Source: Diadema setosum (taxonomy: Eukaryota > Echinodermata > Echinoidea > Diadematoida > Diadematidae). Taken from it: a stretch of 64,000 bases of DNA. Below are positions 1 to 12,500 of the stretch, one piece after another. A model generated the notes under the pieces. The model saw only the letters and a program-made list of their open reading frames with translations. It was not told the origin of the DNA and did no database searches. The translations under genes were made by a program, and so were the position numbers. Where the stretch lies: the NCBI RefSeq assembly GCF_964275005.1, contig NC_092693.1, forward strand, positions 21,348,335-21,412,334. Direction: 5' to 3'. Each line of letters begins with the position of its first letter. Within the stretch, counting starts at the first letter, position 1.

Positions 1-31
1 AATCTGTTAGGACTTATTAAAAATCAATGAA

Positions 32-227
32 TACTGTAAAACATGATATTTTCGTGAATTGGAGCCGACGGCCTTTTTCGTGGCATGGAATTTTCAGCAA
101 GTTGCCTCTAACATTCAATGCATATAGTGTAGACAAGAACTTTCATGTGCATTTTAATTTCGTGAATCCTGGTTCTTGCAAAATTTGCGAAATTAAAATG
201 CACGTGAACATTCCTCATTTTACAGTA
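32..227. mobile_element. MITE with TACTGTA ends, copy 1
   Basis: A ~196-bp palindrome-ended element starts TACTGTAAAA and ends in the complement (TTTTACAGTA). Its interior has the pattern shared with five other copies in this window: short blocks such as TTTCGTGAAT and its reverse complement spaced along the element, with more CG than the flanks. It has no coding capacity. The terminal repeats and the multiple copies point to a non-autonomous DNA transposon. The superfamily cannot be fixed from the sequence alone. Confidence 0.7.
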
Positions 228-1403
228 ATCGTGTACTGTAGTACTGTTGGCATTGCAAATTACTAGTGATGGTACGATGTTGTACCATATCCGTGTGTAT
301 GACAATTGTGAGGTTGAAAAATTGTAAGAAAATGTTATGCATTTTGCTTCAATTTCACAACCAGGTTGAGGAAGAGAGCTTGTGTACTCTTGTGTGTGCA
401 ACTGAAATTTAGACAAGAAAATTTACCAAGAGACAAAGATTTTTTTTAGAGTCAGATTCCTGATGTTTTCACAAACAAGAAAATAATTTATGCAACTCTG
501 CGTACATACCAGTGGGTTTGTACATTTTACATACAGTGTCTTCAATGAGGATTGATAACTTTTGCAGTGTGTCATAATATGCCAATGAAAACAGTGATAT
601 ATTTATGCAAAGTGGCATAATCACACATTCAAAACAGAACCAGTGTCATTCAAAATGAAGCTTGGTTTTCAGTGGATATCATTTTTGTTGTTGTTGTAAG
701 CTTTGCATTATAACACACCACTGCACACACATTGCATTTGACCTTAGAGAGCTTGTTATAGCATTATTGATCATTATTAGATGACCTTTTCCAAATCATG
801 AGATTGTAATGTTTATGATTTTATTGTACATTTGTGTGTGGCATAGCCACATGAATATTGGTCGTGATAGATATTTCTAGAGATTGATTTGCCTGTTTTT
901 ATTCTTTATTTTTTGTACATGCAAACACTTTATATTTACGTGTAATATGTATAGAATCAGCTCCGAAAGACCACTTTGAGTTCATCGAGTGTTTTATTGC
1001 ATTATAATTTATGGTCATAATTAGAACATTATGTTGAAATACTTCATCATACATGCAGAAATACTGCTCATCATAAACATGAACATGTATTCCTCAGTCA
1101 ATGGCATTGTGAAATTCAGTGTAGATATATATGAGATTTGTAAATGAAATTTCAGCATGCATCTCTTGATTGTATTGAAATGGCCACTAATTTTTGTGTA
1201 GAGGTTGATTATGCAAATGACACAAATTGACTCAGTGAGATATTATATAGTGTTGATGTTTATAAATCTAGATCAGATCTATATCTTAGATATCAATCTA
1301 TTTTTTTATAAATTTGTGTCTGTATGTCTGTCTGACTGTTGTCTTAGAGATACTTCCAGTACTAGGTTTTTATTTCTTCTCTTGTTGTATTATGACTACA
1401 ACA

Positions 1404-1436
<33 letters not shown>

Positions 1437-3161
1437 GCACTTTCAAATTCTTATCAGGATATCATGAGCAAATTAGATACTTCAGTGTTTGTACCATTCC
1501 ACTTGTGTGTGCCACAACAATGTCATGCAAGTTTTTGATAACCTGATATTAAATATATAATCTAAGAGAATGTATGTCTTTTTGCAGTGCTGCGTGGTCA
1601 TTATACATGCAGAAATGCAAGCTGCATTATATTGGAGCAACACATCGCGCTGTATGTGTGGTATATTTTGCGGCTTTTTTGTTTTAATTTGCAAGTCAAC
1701 TGATATACTTGCAAAGTTAATGACCTGCAAAAATATTGCCTCCCATACCACAAATGTGCTATATATATCTCTAAGGCTGGCAACCACTCACCGTTAGCCT
1801 AACAAGGGATAATACCTGTTTATCATTTCATCACAGTGGTTCTTGATGGAACTTCAACCACTTGCCTAATTGTCGTACAAGTCCCAGTTTGCGAAATATC
1901 ATACAGAATGTATGGCGTACGCCGTAAAACTTTCCTTGTGTGAACAAGGACTTTTGAGCATGTACAAAGTAAGCAGCAAATAATGTCCGTTTGCAAAACA
2001 TAGCGTCACCTTGAATGTGCTGTCATGTGGACCTTGTGGTATCTTCATTGATATGTTTGTTACATAACAAACTGTGTGGTGGTAGGTTTGCATAGCTTGT
2101 CATTTTCAGTGGGCCTCTGTTGGCAGATTTTATTGGACTCTAGCGCTTTTAAAATCATTATTTTATGTGTATATTGTGCTGATGATTCTACCGGTATACA
2201 GAATGTACAGACACTGTATAAAAAATAATACATTGTTTCATATGCTTGCTAATAACATTGTCACCATCTGTTTGCTTGCCAAATCTTTTCAAGATGCAAT
2301 GTAGTTTATGGACAGTAGGCTAACACATCCTTCTTCTTTGTGTTTTTGTTCTTCTGTGACTGTGTGTGGAAACTTCTGGCATTTCACCCAATTGAGGTGA
2401 CACTTTTGTTGTCGTTGTTGTTGTTGCTGTTTTGTCCCTTTGTTTCTGTCTCTTTATAGCATCGCGAGACTTACACTAGTTGTGCACTCTGCAAAGATAA
2501 GAAAACGTATACCCCAATTTCACTTTCACTCGCACTGTCTCACTGACATAGAAAAACCCATGTTCATACCATTTGATGTTAAAAGTTCATGAACCCCGGA
2601 TTTGAGAGGGCGCTGCTGAATGGCGTAAGGCAGTGCCGTAGTATATAAAGAGAGTCTGGCCAACTCGGTTTTCGGCTTATGAATTTTGAAGCTTGTGATT
2701 GGTCAAAACTGGTCCCGTGATATTCGTGGAGCCATGTCGTTACCAAAGTGTGCTCATATACGCAGTACCTATTGTTCACCACCCCTAATTTGGCTTGCTT
2801 TCATATATTATTACATCTTAGCGTACACACTAACCCTGTAACCCTGTAATACGCTGCGTAACGACATGGCGTGCAATTTAGCAGTTGTCCAGACTCTCTT
2901 TATGTACGGCACTGGCGTGATGGTCACCGCCATCTTCATTATGAAGATCGACTATGTAGAGCTAGTTACCTTTATTGTTACCATCCAGTCAAAGTAGATT
3001 ATGTACATACACACTAGTTTCTGCAACTAGGCAGCAAGCAAACTTTGTCTGTGAGAAGGATCCATATTATGTCATAGACGAGACTAGACAGGAACAATGG
3101 CCGGATCAAGAGAGAGCCTGAGATTGACATTTTTGACATACTTGCCATAATTATGAATTGG
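228..3161. other. Intergenic, no recognised gene
   Basis: AT-rich sequence without a coding region I can recognise. The open frames are short, rich in Cys, Phe and Tyr, and resemble no family. The only simple-sequence feature I note is an (AAAAC)n run near 1412-1437. The stretch could be intergenic DNA or the 3' UTR of a gene to the left of the window; nothing seen here decides between these. Confidence 0.5.
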
Positions 3162-3372
3162 TACTGTAAAAGCTGTAACGTGTTATTTTCAAGAGGGTTA
3201 AATTTCCACAAATGTCACGAATCACTGTGGACTGCGAATTTGAATAACAGCATGTGAAAATATTGCCACAAGTTAGGGTATTAGTAGACTAGTTATAGCC
3301 TCACTGTCAAATTGTAAAAACACCATCTCGCACACAAATGCCCATGACCTCATTCGCACAAATATCTGTATG
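3162..3372. mobile_element. MITE with TACTGTA ends, copy 2 (degraded right end)
   Basis: The left end reads TACTGTAAAAGCTG, as in the other copies. The interior (AAATTTCCACAAATG, CACGAATCACTGTGG, later CATCTCGCACA) aligns block for block with the copy at 16591-16813. The right terminal repeat is no longer clear, so the end coordinate is approximate. Non-coding. Confidence 0.6.
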
Positions 3373-3425
3373 CAAAAAACAAACAAACCCAAAACAGCAG
3401 ACAGTATTATTTGACATTGAAAATA

Positions 3426-3494
3426 TAGTTGAACCTCTCTTATCCGGCCTCCCTTTATCCGGATCTCTCTATTATATGGACGCAATCTCGCCGT

Positions 3495-3527
<33 letters not shown>

Positions 3528-4029
3528 ACGGGAGGAAAGGGGGATTCCCAACTCCGTCAGAGAACTCCTACACAAACACACATGAATTACATATTACTTC
3601 CAACATGATTAACATACATTACATCAAGTTTCCTTCCAAATTGTTTACCTTCAGACATTTTAACATCCCCAAACATCCGCAAATCACAGCATTTTGAAGC
3701 GTAATTTCGTCGACTCGTACTGTTTATTTTCAAGAGATCTACTTGATACATTTCTTAATAATTATTTAGGTAAATCATCCCAAGAATTTATAAAAGAAAA
3801 TGATTTCATTCTTGCAAACACGAACCTCTATGTTGGGGTCTTTTACTGAGTGTAACAATGAAAAGGTTGCAGTATACACATTACTACATGTGGTACTACA
3901 ATGGGCTACATCAGTACATGTGTATGTATATGTACATGTATAAAGCATTGAGTCTCCCGTATCCGGCCAAATCCCTTATCCGGATGAGCCCCGGTCCCGA
4001 CTTGTCCGGATACGAGAGGTTCAACTGTA
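3426..4029. mobile_element. MITE with TTGAACCTCTC ends (pogo/Tigger-like)
   Basis: The left end (TATAGTTGAACCTCTCTTAT) is matched inverted by the right end (ATACGAGAGGTTCAACTGTA). Both arms carry repeated TATCCGG motifs over about 40-80 bp. The interior holds a long T run (3498-3522) and about 400 bp unlike the arms, probably filler or a nested insertion. The terminal-repeat style (TACAGT-type ends followed by a short motif) resembles pogo/Tigger-type MITEs; that family call is inference. Confidence 0.65.
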
Positions 4030-6569
4030 TTGCAGATGGCCAAGTGTGGGTCTGTGTAACAGCATCCCTCTGGAATCGTGGGGCCATATCCCTCTAAGTA
4101 CATTCCCAGTGTACTTGTTAACCTTTTCGGAAGAGTTATCACAAAAAGCGATGAGATTAGTCATCAAGTTTGTGCACTACTAATCTCTTGGCAACAAATG
4201 TCTGCATGTTGGGTGAGTGAATGTGTGAAATGAGAGAGACAGGGAGAGATTAAAAAGGATGCCACAGGTGTACTTTTGTGTAGCCCCTAAAAACATACGA
4301 TGATAGCTGCACCAAAATGTTCAAAGCACAACTCCCAACTCAAGAATTTATTTTCAGCTGAAGGCAGATGTATTTCATGTGCTTGTTCTCTAGCTGCTGC
4401 ACTGTTTATGGTTTGCTTTACATGTAGTAGGCTTGCCTCACAGCTTAAAATGTATCTTGTAGGTCAAGCAGTGAAAGTGCAAATAAAAACATTCAGTGGA
4501 GAACAACTTCAATCAATTCAGTGTTATTGATATGATGATATTGCAGTGATAGTGCTTGAAATACATACAGTGTTCCAGGAGATATACTTTATTGCAACTT
4601 TTTCTACTTTTGGATGATGCATATGTATATGTCATTGTGTGATGATGATTAGGCAGAGCAAATGTATGAATCTCCATTCAGGAGATCAGGAGGTACAGGG
4701 GGAAGGGTGTGGACAAGATCCAATGAACATACTACAGAAGGGTGCAAATAGTTGTTTTTGTTTTTTTAGTTTATAGGCTGGGTGAGGAACAATGCAAAAG
4801 AGTTTCATGGCAACATGTATCATGTTATAGTAACAGCTTCTATCAAAATGCATCATGGTGCTTGTTTATTGTGTTGAAAGTTACTTGTATGTGTCAAGTG
4901 AAGACAGTACATTTCCTATATGTTCTCCTTTCGGGATTGGCACTAGTGGCCAAGGATTTTCCCACAAGTCATGTCGTGTCCAACTGCATACATTTCTATG
5001 CATCATGCATGCACATTTTTGCTGTGCTACTATGTCATAGAATGGTAAATATATTCTTAGTTTTTATCAGTGCAGAAGATGGGCGAATCAGAAAATTCAG
5101 AATATGCAGGTTTGCTGTTTTTAGATGGAAAAAAAAAACGCCATTTTGGTTAATGCACCTTTTTAAAGTCTACAATGTACAACAATGCAGTCATAAAGTG
5201 TTCAGTGTTTCAAAGTGTTTCAAAGAGTCAATGCTCTCCAAAGCCTTTCCATACACCAATGCCAAGTGTATGCAGGTGTACTACACTGGTGTGCATGATT
5301 TGCAGAGATTAGCCGCTAAACTCAAGATGGATACTAAAGTGCTGCTTAGATAGTTTGGAAAAATGTTGTTAAATCCATATTCACAGGAGCCCTGTATTGA
5401 TTGTTTAGAGAATTGCAAAAGCCTTTGAGCTGGACATGTCAACTCTTTAATTGTTTGGCAAGACTTGTGGGCTACCTACATGTACATGTAGTGTGCATTG
5501 TGTGGTCCTTATTGTGATGTCCTGTTCTTGTTTTGTGAGGAGCCAAAAACTCCTCTTCAGTTTCTCATCAATCATCTTGTAGTCACACACATATATAAAA
5601 AGGGTATCTACCTCCCAAACTATGCCCAGTCCTTTTGTCTTCTGTCTTGATATAAATATAATTTACTGAGTTATGTGTATGTAATATGCCATCTGATCAA
5701 TTTTGGTGGTGAAACACGCTTTGCTATTTATGAAATACGGAACAACCTGGAAACTTGGGCACTGTGAGCCTCCCACCTGCTTTTCAAATTCCAGTGTTTG
5801 GTTCTGTAAAATGATTTACTATCGGGGTGTAATTACAAATACTGAAAAAAAAATAACAAACCACAAACTGGAATGTGATTTGAAGGAAGAAACAACAGTA
5901 TCATGCAAATTTCAGTCTTTGCCCAAATGCTTCTCTCATACAATGTATTTCTACTACGCATGTACTAATTAAAATCACTTCTCCCCAGTGGAAACCTATT
6001 TGTGAGCTATTAAGAGTTACTTGTGTTCAGCTCAGAAAAGAAAGAAAGAAAAAAATTCTGATACTGTTTATAGCTTCCTACAACTGCTGTATGCCACACG
6101 GTTTGAGTACTAGAGTCAGAGTTAAAACTTGTGATATCTTCCTTGCACTTATCATTCTTGGTCATTCAGTGCAGTCTCAGAAGTTTGCAGTCAACACATA
6201 ATCATGTGGTATGTGATTGAAGGCTGTCCTCTGCAAACACAAGTTGTGTGAACTATCATCACTGGAAATCTTTTGAATGCATATTATCTGTCTTTGTAAT
6301 TTTGCAATTTTATACATTGCATTCTCTACATGCTATCCTCTATGAATATGAAATATATCTTTATATGTTTATTTCTATGTATTGTATGTGTGAATCAATT
6401 TTAAAATACACGATGATGAATTGGTTTATACGAATAATTGGCTTGGTGTTGACTTTTCTTCATTGTCTTGAAACATTGTGAAATGTACAAAGGGGGAGTT
6501 GAATTATATGCTTTGCAAGAGGAACATATACATGTACAAATTTTAGCCCACAGATATACTTTACATCTG
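4030..6569. other. Intergenic, no recognised gene
   Basis: The longest open frame here is 4742-5353 on the plus strand (203 codons, opening on GTG). Its translation is rich in Cys, Phe, Val and Lys without any domain, motif or repeat I recognise, so I do not call it a gene. No structured RNA or clear repeat element was seen in the rest. Confidence 0.45.
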
Positions 6570-7647
6570 AAAGGGAATGTAAACCCAAAGAGCAATGTGG
6601 ATTGAGTGAAAGCAGCAACATTAGTAGAACACATCAGTGAAAGTTTGAGAAAAATCGGACAATCGATGCAAAAGTTATGAATTTTTAAAGTTTTGGTGTT
6701 GGAACCGCTGGATGAGGAGACTACTAGAGGATATGACGTATGAGTGGACAACAATACAAAGAAAATATAAAGGATATTCAACAAAAATTCACTTTTCTAG
6801 AATTATGAAAGAGCAGTGGACCAACCGCTTTCAGAAAGCAGGGGGAATAATTGCTACCCTTAACATATGTCAATATGAAGTTGATGGAATTTGTAATTTT
6901 CATGAAAAATGGATTTTTGTAGTATTTTCTTTATATTTTCTTGATATTGTAGTCCACTCATACGTCATAACCAAAGACGCTTAATAAATAAGACACGAAA
7001 GTGCGCGCTAATCCTGTACAAAACAAATGGACAGCGCGCGGTCTTCAAGCGTATACACACATCACCTGAGACGCGCTGCCTTGACGCTTGATAAACAACA
7101 GCAGCGGCTTCAGGGACAGCGCGTCTCAGGTGATGTGTGTCTTTGCCTGAGACGCGCTGTCTTTGCAGATGTTGTTGTTGTTTATCAAGCGTTTTTGATT
7201 GTGAGATCATGTTGTTGCCAAATTTTTACCTCCACGAAATAATCCTTATTACTCTAAAATCTCGTTCTTCAAAATAATCACCTTAATCGAAAAAAAGCTA
7301 CGACTATAATTTTTAAATCTTTTTAAGATGACAAGAATACCACTACCTTTGGAAATGAATGATGTTTCTAGGTGTACTGAGTTTGTACTTAGCTCTCTTT
7401 TGTATCGTCATGTAGGGTAGCCATTTTGTGTCCATCTTTATCACGCGCCTTCGTATCTTACATCTCTACTATCTTTGGTCATAACCTCTAGTAGTCTCCT
7501 CATCCAGCGGTTCCAACACCAAAACTTTAAAAATTAATAACTTTTGCATCGATTGTCTGATTTTCTTCAAACTTTCACTGATGTGTTCTACTAATGTTGC
7601 TGCTTTCACTCAATCCACATTGTTCTTGGGGTTTATCTTCCCTTTAA
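6570..7647. mobile_element. Foldback DNA element with ~168-bp terminal inverted repeats
   Basis: The left arm (6570-6737) and right arm (7479-7647) are reverse complements over about 168 bp with few mismatches; for example CTGGATGAGGAGACTACTAG recurs inverted in the right arm. Inside, a second inverted repeat of about 40 bp (6735-6774 with 6926-6966, containing GACGTATGAGTGGAC) encloses AT-rich spacer. A third CG-rich set lies at 7055-7190 (CACATCACCTGAGACGCGCT and its inverse, plus GCTTGATAAACAACA and its inverse). No transposase frame is present, so this is a non-autonomous element, possibly a composite of nested insertions. Confidence 0.8.
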
Positions 7648-9282
7648 AGTGAAAATAAAGCTGTTGATACTTCTTAGTCAAAGTTGATACAACTTCTCAT
7701 AGGAAATGGTTTTAGAGCCAGATGATAGGGATGTCATTTCTCTGTTTTAATTTGCCATCTTTGCCATCTCCATAAATACTACAGATTTTTCAATGCTGCT
7801 ACACAATCTGAACAAGATACAACATGACAATCCATTCACTCGGTCATTAATCCTCCGCTTCAGATTGGGTTTATTTCTGTACAGATTCACAGAATACAAT
7901 GTACAGGTATATGTTGACAGTAATAATACTGTATATACCTGCAGCCTTTCTTCTTCCTAAAAACAATCACACAGTTTGCCAGGTACAGGTTACAGGTTCA
8001 TGTGTGTGACAGTGTGAGATTCTGGATACTTTGGGAGACAGCATTATGGCGATTCACCGACATTCCTACAATATCCTAAAACACAAAACAAAACTTGATT
8101 TTCTGATTCTGTTCAACCCTATAAATTGATGGGTTTCAATGTGACTTTCTTTTCTTCTTCTTTTTTTCAATTAAAATCTTTTGGAACTAGAAATTTAACT
8201 CAGATTTCTTGGAAACCAAAGGGAAAATCGCATGCCAGATGAGAAAGGCACTGAGCATATTCTCTTAGAGTGGGATAAGAATGCTATTAAAGATCAGCAT
8301 GATTATACCCTTCATATTATGCATTCAGGAAAAAAGAACCAGATGAAATGAAATGCATATATTTCCAAACACTGACACTGACAGTATTGTTTATTCTGAG
8401 AATTGTAATAGACTGCCCATTGCTTCTTAATTAAGTTTCAGTGGTTCTCATAAAGTAGGGATATTATAAAAAACAACAACAAATGAAACAGAAAAATACT
8501 ACTCAACACCACCGGATACAAGATTTTATTGTACTACATTATCTACTTATTTACTTATTTACTTACTTATCTACTTTCTTAAATGAAGCATGGGAAAATA
8601 TCAAAATATAGGTTAGACATTGGCAAATATCCATAATGAACTGTCACAAAATTTAAACAATGTTGTACGACAAGCTGGAACCTCTTTACGAGGTCAAAGG
8701 TAGCGCAATGCCTGAAATAACAAGGTAATTTTGCAGGTCCCGTTCCTTTTATATATACTTTTGTTTTTATCCCTGTTGAAAGATGACACTTGATATAATG
8801 AGGAAATCTCAGCAGCTCCAAGCAGCTCGTTACAAGGTCCCCCTTGTGCAATCAATACATAGCTCTTCAGGCACAATCAAAGTAGGTTCACAGAGTCCGA
8901 GTTTGGTTTTAAAGTCAGTACAGTTGTATGACCATCATGTTAAATGCAGTCAATGAAGTCTCCTGTCTGCATTTGCCACTTTTTAACCACTGCCTCATCA
9001 GGTCAACGTTTACTGTTGTTTTCGACAGCCCGAGCTTTGCCAGAAAAATGTTGGCAATGGATAATCATATCATACCCATTCTAGGAGACACAAGTCACAG
9101 TGAAGGCATGTTGGGGGGGGGGGGCACTCTCTCATAAGAATGGAAAGCCCAGAATGGAGACCAGTTTGCACAACAGTTTTTTTTTTTTTTTTTTTTTTTA
9201 ATCTAGAAGCAGAACTGACTGACATCCAGACTGAATGAACCAGTCCTACCTGCGTTAATCTATTTGCACCTTGAAAAAGGCG
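7648..9282. other. Intergenic, no recognised gene
   Basis: No coding region was recognised. The stretch holds a TTAC/TTAT-type simple repeat near 8545-8575, a G run at 9113-9123 and a T run at 9177-9199. It lies downstream of RPUSD2 and may include its 3' UTR or downstream flank. Confidence 0.45.
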
Positions 9283-9479
9283 TACAGGGAAACCCTGTTA
9301 TAACAAGCATGCTTGCAACGATGTACTGCTTGTAATGAGGTGAATTCAGCGGTCTCAATTTTCCATTACTGTGTTTAGCGAGTCTCTATTTTGTAAAAAC
9401 GTTTACAACGAGATGTATCAAATAGAACAGGGTAAAAGAGGCGGTCCTGGTGACCTCGCTATAATGCTGTTTCCCTGTA
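9283..9479. mobile_element. MITE with TACAGGGAAAC ends (pogo/Tigger-like)
   Basis: The element starts TACAGGGAAACCCTGTTATA and ends CTATAATGCTGTTTCCCTGTA. The outer 11 bp are perfect inverted repeats, followed by weaker matching for about 15 bp. About 197 bp and non-coding. The TACAG-type ends with internal TTATAACAAG-like motifs resemble Tigger/pogo MITEs. It ends about 60 bp beyond the RPUSD2 stop codon, immediately downstream of that gene. Confidence 0.7.
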
Positions 9480-9519
9480 TTAGCAATCTTGACAGATTCC
9501 AATCATGCTTTAAAACAAC

Positions 9520-9525
9520 TTTATT
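9520..9525 (-). terminator. Possible RPUSD2 polyadenylation signal
   Basis: AATAAA on the minus strand, 17 nt past the RPUSD2 stop codon. A usable signal this close to the stop would give a very short 3' UTR, so a more distal signal is equally possible. Confidence 0.3.
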
Positions 9526-9542
9526 CAATGAAAGAAGAAATG

Positions 9543-12500
9543 TCACGTGACTTCAATGCCGGTGCGGTTGAAATGCTCTACGGCCCAGGATGGCATCGGT
9601 GTAGTGAACTCAAAGTCTGGACCCTAGAAGGAGGAAAAAAAAAAAAATATCAGTCTCGACAAAATATTCAGTACAATGGTCTCTTATCTTAGAGTACACT
9701 GCTGTAATTGATGTAACATAACAATAATTTTCCTTGCCAAAAAGTTCAAAGTCTCTGTGTATTTTATTATTTTTCCAAACACTACCAAAAATTTACAAGA
9801 CAGTTGCTGAAAGTCTCATATTCACCTCATTTACCAGAGGATCTGTCCAGAACTACAGAATTTTATTTGGAAGTCTTGAAAGAGACTACAATGCATATGA
9901 GTAATAATAGGAGAGCTCACAGTGATCAAGCAATGCATTTGCATTCGTTCTAGTTTTAAAAAAAAAATCATATAAAAAAAATTGTCTTTTATCTTGGTTT
10001 TGACTCAAAGTAGTATCATTTCACGTATTGGAAGTAAAGACAGGCTAGTGATAGTCCTGTTGAAAATCCTATAAAGCTTTGTAAACATCTACAACAAGAC
10101 CCTGCTGCACAAACACTTCACTTTGAGTAAAAACACAAAACAAAACAATTGAGAAACTAGAGAAGCACTCTGAGAGCGCAGACCTCTGCCAAGCATGCAG
10201 CTCACTTCCACCACTGATCTTGTTCTTCCATAGAGATTTCAGTGATTTCCACCCATACATACTTTTAGCATTGTGTGCTGAAAGTCGCCCGATTTCCCAA
10301 TATAGAAGCCTTTGTTACGTCATAAACCCTCAGCTGCACGGCGCACCTCGCCCTGGCAGAAACTAGAGCACGCACTTTAGTGCGCGCAGCCTGAACTCCC
10401 AAGTTCATTGACCCTACCTGCCAAAATATCAAAAATCCTTCATAAATTCCCCCAAAATTCTCGGATCACTACCAAAATTTAATCATCTGTTACTTGTATC
10501 ATTCTAAACCCTTCCTGCAAGTTTCATCCAAATCCGTTAGCTACTTTTTGAGTTATTTTGCACACGGACAAACTAACTAACTAACAAACAAACAAACCAA
10601 CGGTAACGAAAACATAACCTCCTCCCTTGGCGGAGGTAATAAGTGGTTTAAAAAATTGCTACCCACACACCTTGTATGTCAGAGCGTGAAGGTAGATGCA
10701 CATCTCGTGGGGCTCAGGGTCAGGCATGGGGTCACGACACTCACGGCAGAGTGTCACCACTAGCTTGTCTGTCCTCTCATCCTCCAGCCGCTCCTTGATC
10801 TCATCATCATCATCACCATCATCATTAACCTTGTTGTTCCTGGCAACCGTCTCTTTCACACCTCCACCACTGACGTCCTCTGGACTGACAGAAGCCCTGC
10901 ACACTGGCGGTGATGATCTGTCCGTGTCCGTGGCATTGTCGTCACTCCTGCTGGTTTCAATGTCGGCAGTCATCAGCTGACTTTTATGACACTCCTTATA
11001 TAGTGCCCCTCTTTCAGGCTTTGCGTCAGCTTGGGTGGCGTCACCATCTCCATCATTTTTCCCGCTCCTTCCTTTGTCAACTATCTCATCAGGCTTACAG
11101 TCTGCGCTCAGTATATGTGCTTCTTCTGCATGACCAAACGACATAAAGAATGAAAGCAAAATTAGTAAAAATGACAAGTATAATGGAAATGACAATCATA
11201 ATGGGAATGACACTAACATGAATCCTATACAGGAAAAGATTATATATTTTGAGTAACTACCTAATGACATGGTGAGAATACAAAGCAGAGTTGCCAATTT
11301 GAGAATCACTACAAAATTTAGTAATCACAAGAGTTTGGAGAATTGTGCAACCACAACAAAAAATGATAACATATGAGCAACAAAGAGCTCCAAAGGAAGA
11401 TTGTTTCTATGTCATCCTATGACACACTATGTGCCAATGAATAGTGCAAACTGCAATAAAGAAATACAGTGTCAAACCACACAAGTGTGATATCTGGGAC
11501 CTGACAGGGCTAGCAGGCCTGTTTTTGGTACGAATGATCAAAGCGTATACCTCTACCATGCAGTGAACCCGAGGATTGATGGCATCTGGTTTCCTCCAGG
11601 ACACTGTGATTAGTCCTTGGTGTTTCCTGAGGATTATTCATGGTGGCATCATCACCAGACAAAAGACTTCCACAGGTCTTGCCTGATGCATCCTGATTGG
11701 TCCTATCATCGACTGAAGCTGTACAATGCAAGGTGGCTACAGACGTGGAGTCCACAGCATCAAGTCCTTGATCGCTGTGAATGGTATCGTCTGGCACGAC
11801 ACGGTTTGGCAAATGATTGACGGACAAAACTGCCTCGCTGTCTCTGCTGTCTCCTGATGTGCAGCTTCGGAGACTGTCTCCACCCTGACGGCTCGTGACC
11901 CGACCATCGGCCGCTTGGAGATCGTTGTTGCCATGGGTGGTGCTATCGTTGTCATGGGCAGTGTTGTCATTGTTATGGGCGGTGCCCTCATTGCCATGGG
12001 CAGTGCTGTCGTCTCCGTGATCAGCTGTCTGCTTGACATTCATCAAGTTCTGGATTCTGGCCTTCTCAAGGGCAGCATCGATCTCGATGTCATGCTGCTC
12101 GATCAGATCCTTCAGCAGCTTCACAAAGACAAGCATCAAAGGATTCAAGATTTCATTATGAAACTAGAAATGTCGCTACGGCAACTGATATGCCTCCGCC
12201 ACAATGCATGGTTCTCCTAATAGGTCTACAGTGCAATGTCTTGACAATTTGAGATGACAGTTTCAAATAATTGGCAAAATATTAAAATGACAGGTTTGTC
12301 ACAAATGTGCTAAATGTTCACTTTTCGTGAACTAGGTTTAATTGGACGAATGACAAAGTTAAGTCAGAGTGCAGGTATTTGGGGATTTGAGGATTTTTAG
12401 TTGACTTCTGACCCTTTTACATGTTTATGCACTGAGTAATTTAGAAGGTATCGAGAAAAAGTATAATTTCAGTATGGTAAAATATTTGGTTATGGTATGG

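Noticed and set aside
4742-5353. 203-codon plus-strand open frame
   Set aside because: It opens on GTG, has no recognisable domain, shows a skewed Cys/Phe/Lys composition typical of AT-rich non-coding DNA, and has no neighbouring in-phase exons that I could find.
11915-12220. Plus-strand open frame with hydrophobic repeats ([12 protein letters not shown]-like)
   Set aside because: It is the antisense shadow of the RPUSD2 coding minisatellite; the minus-strand frame fits exon phases and family similarity.
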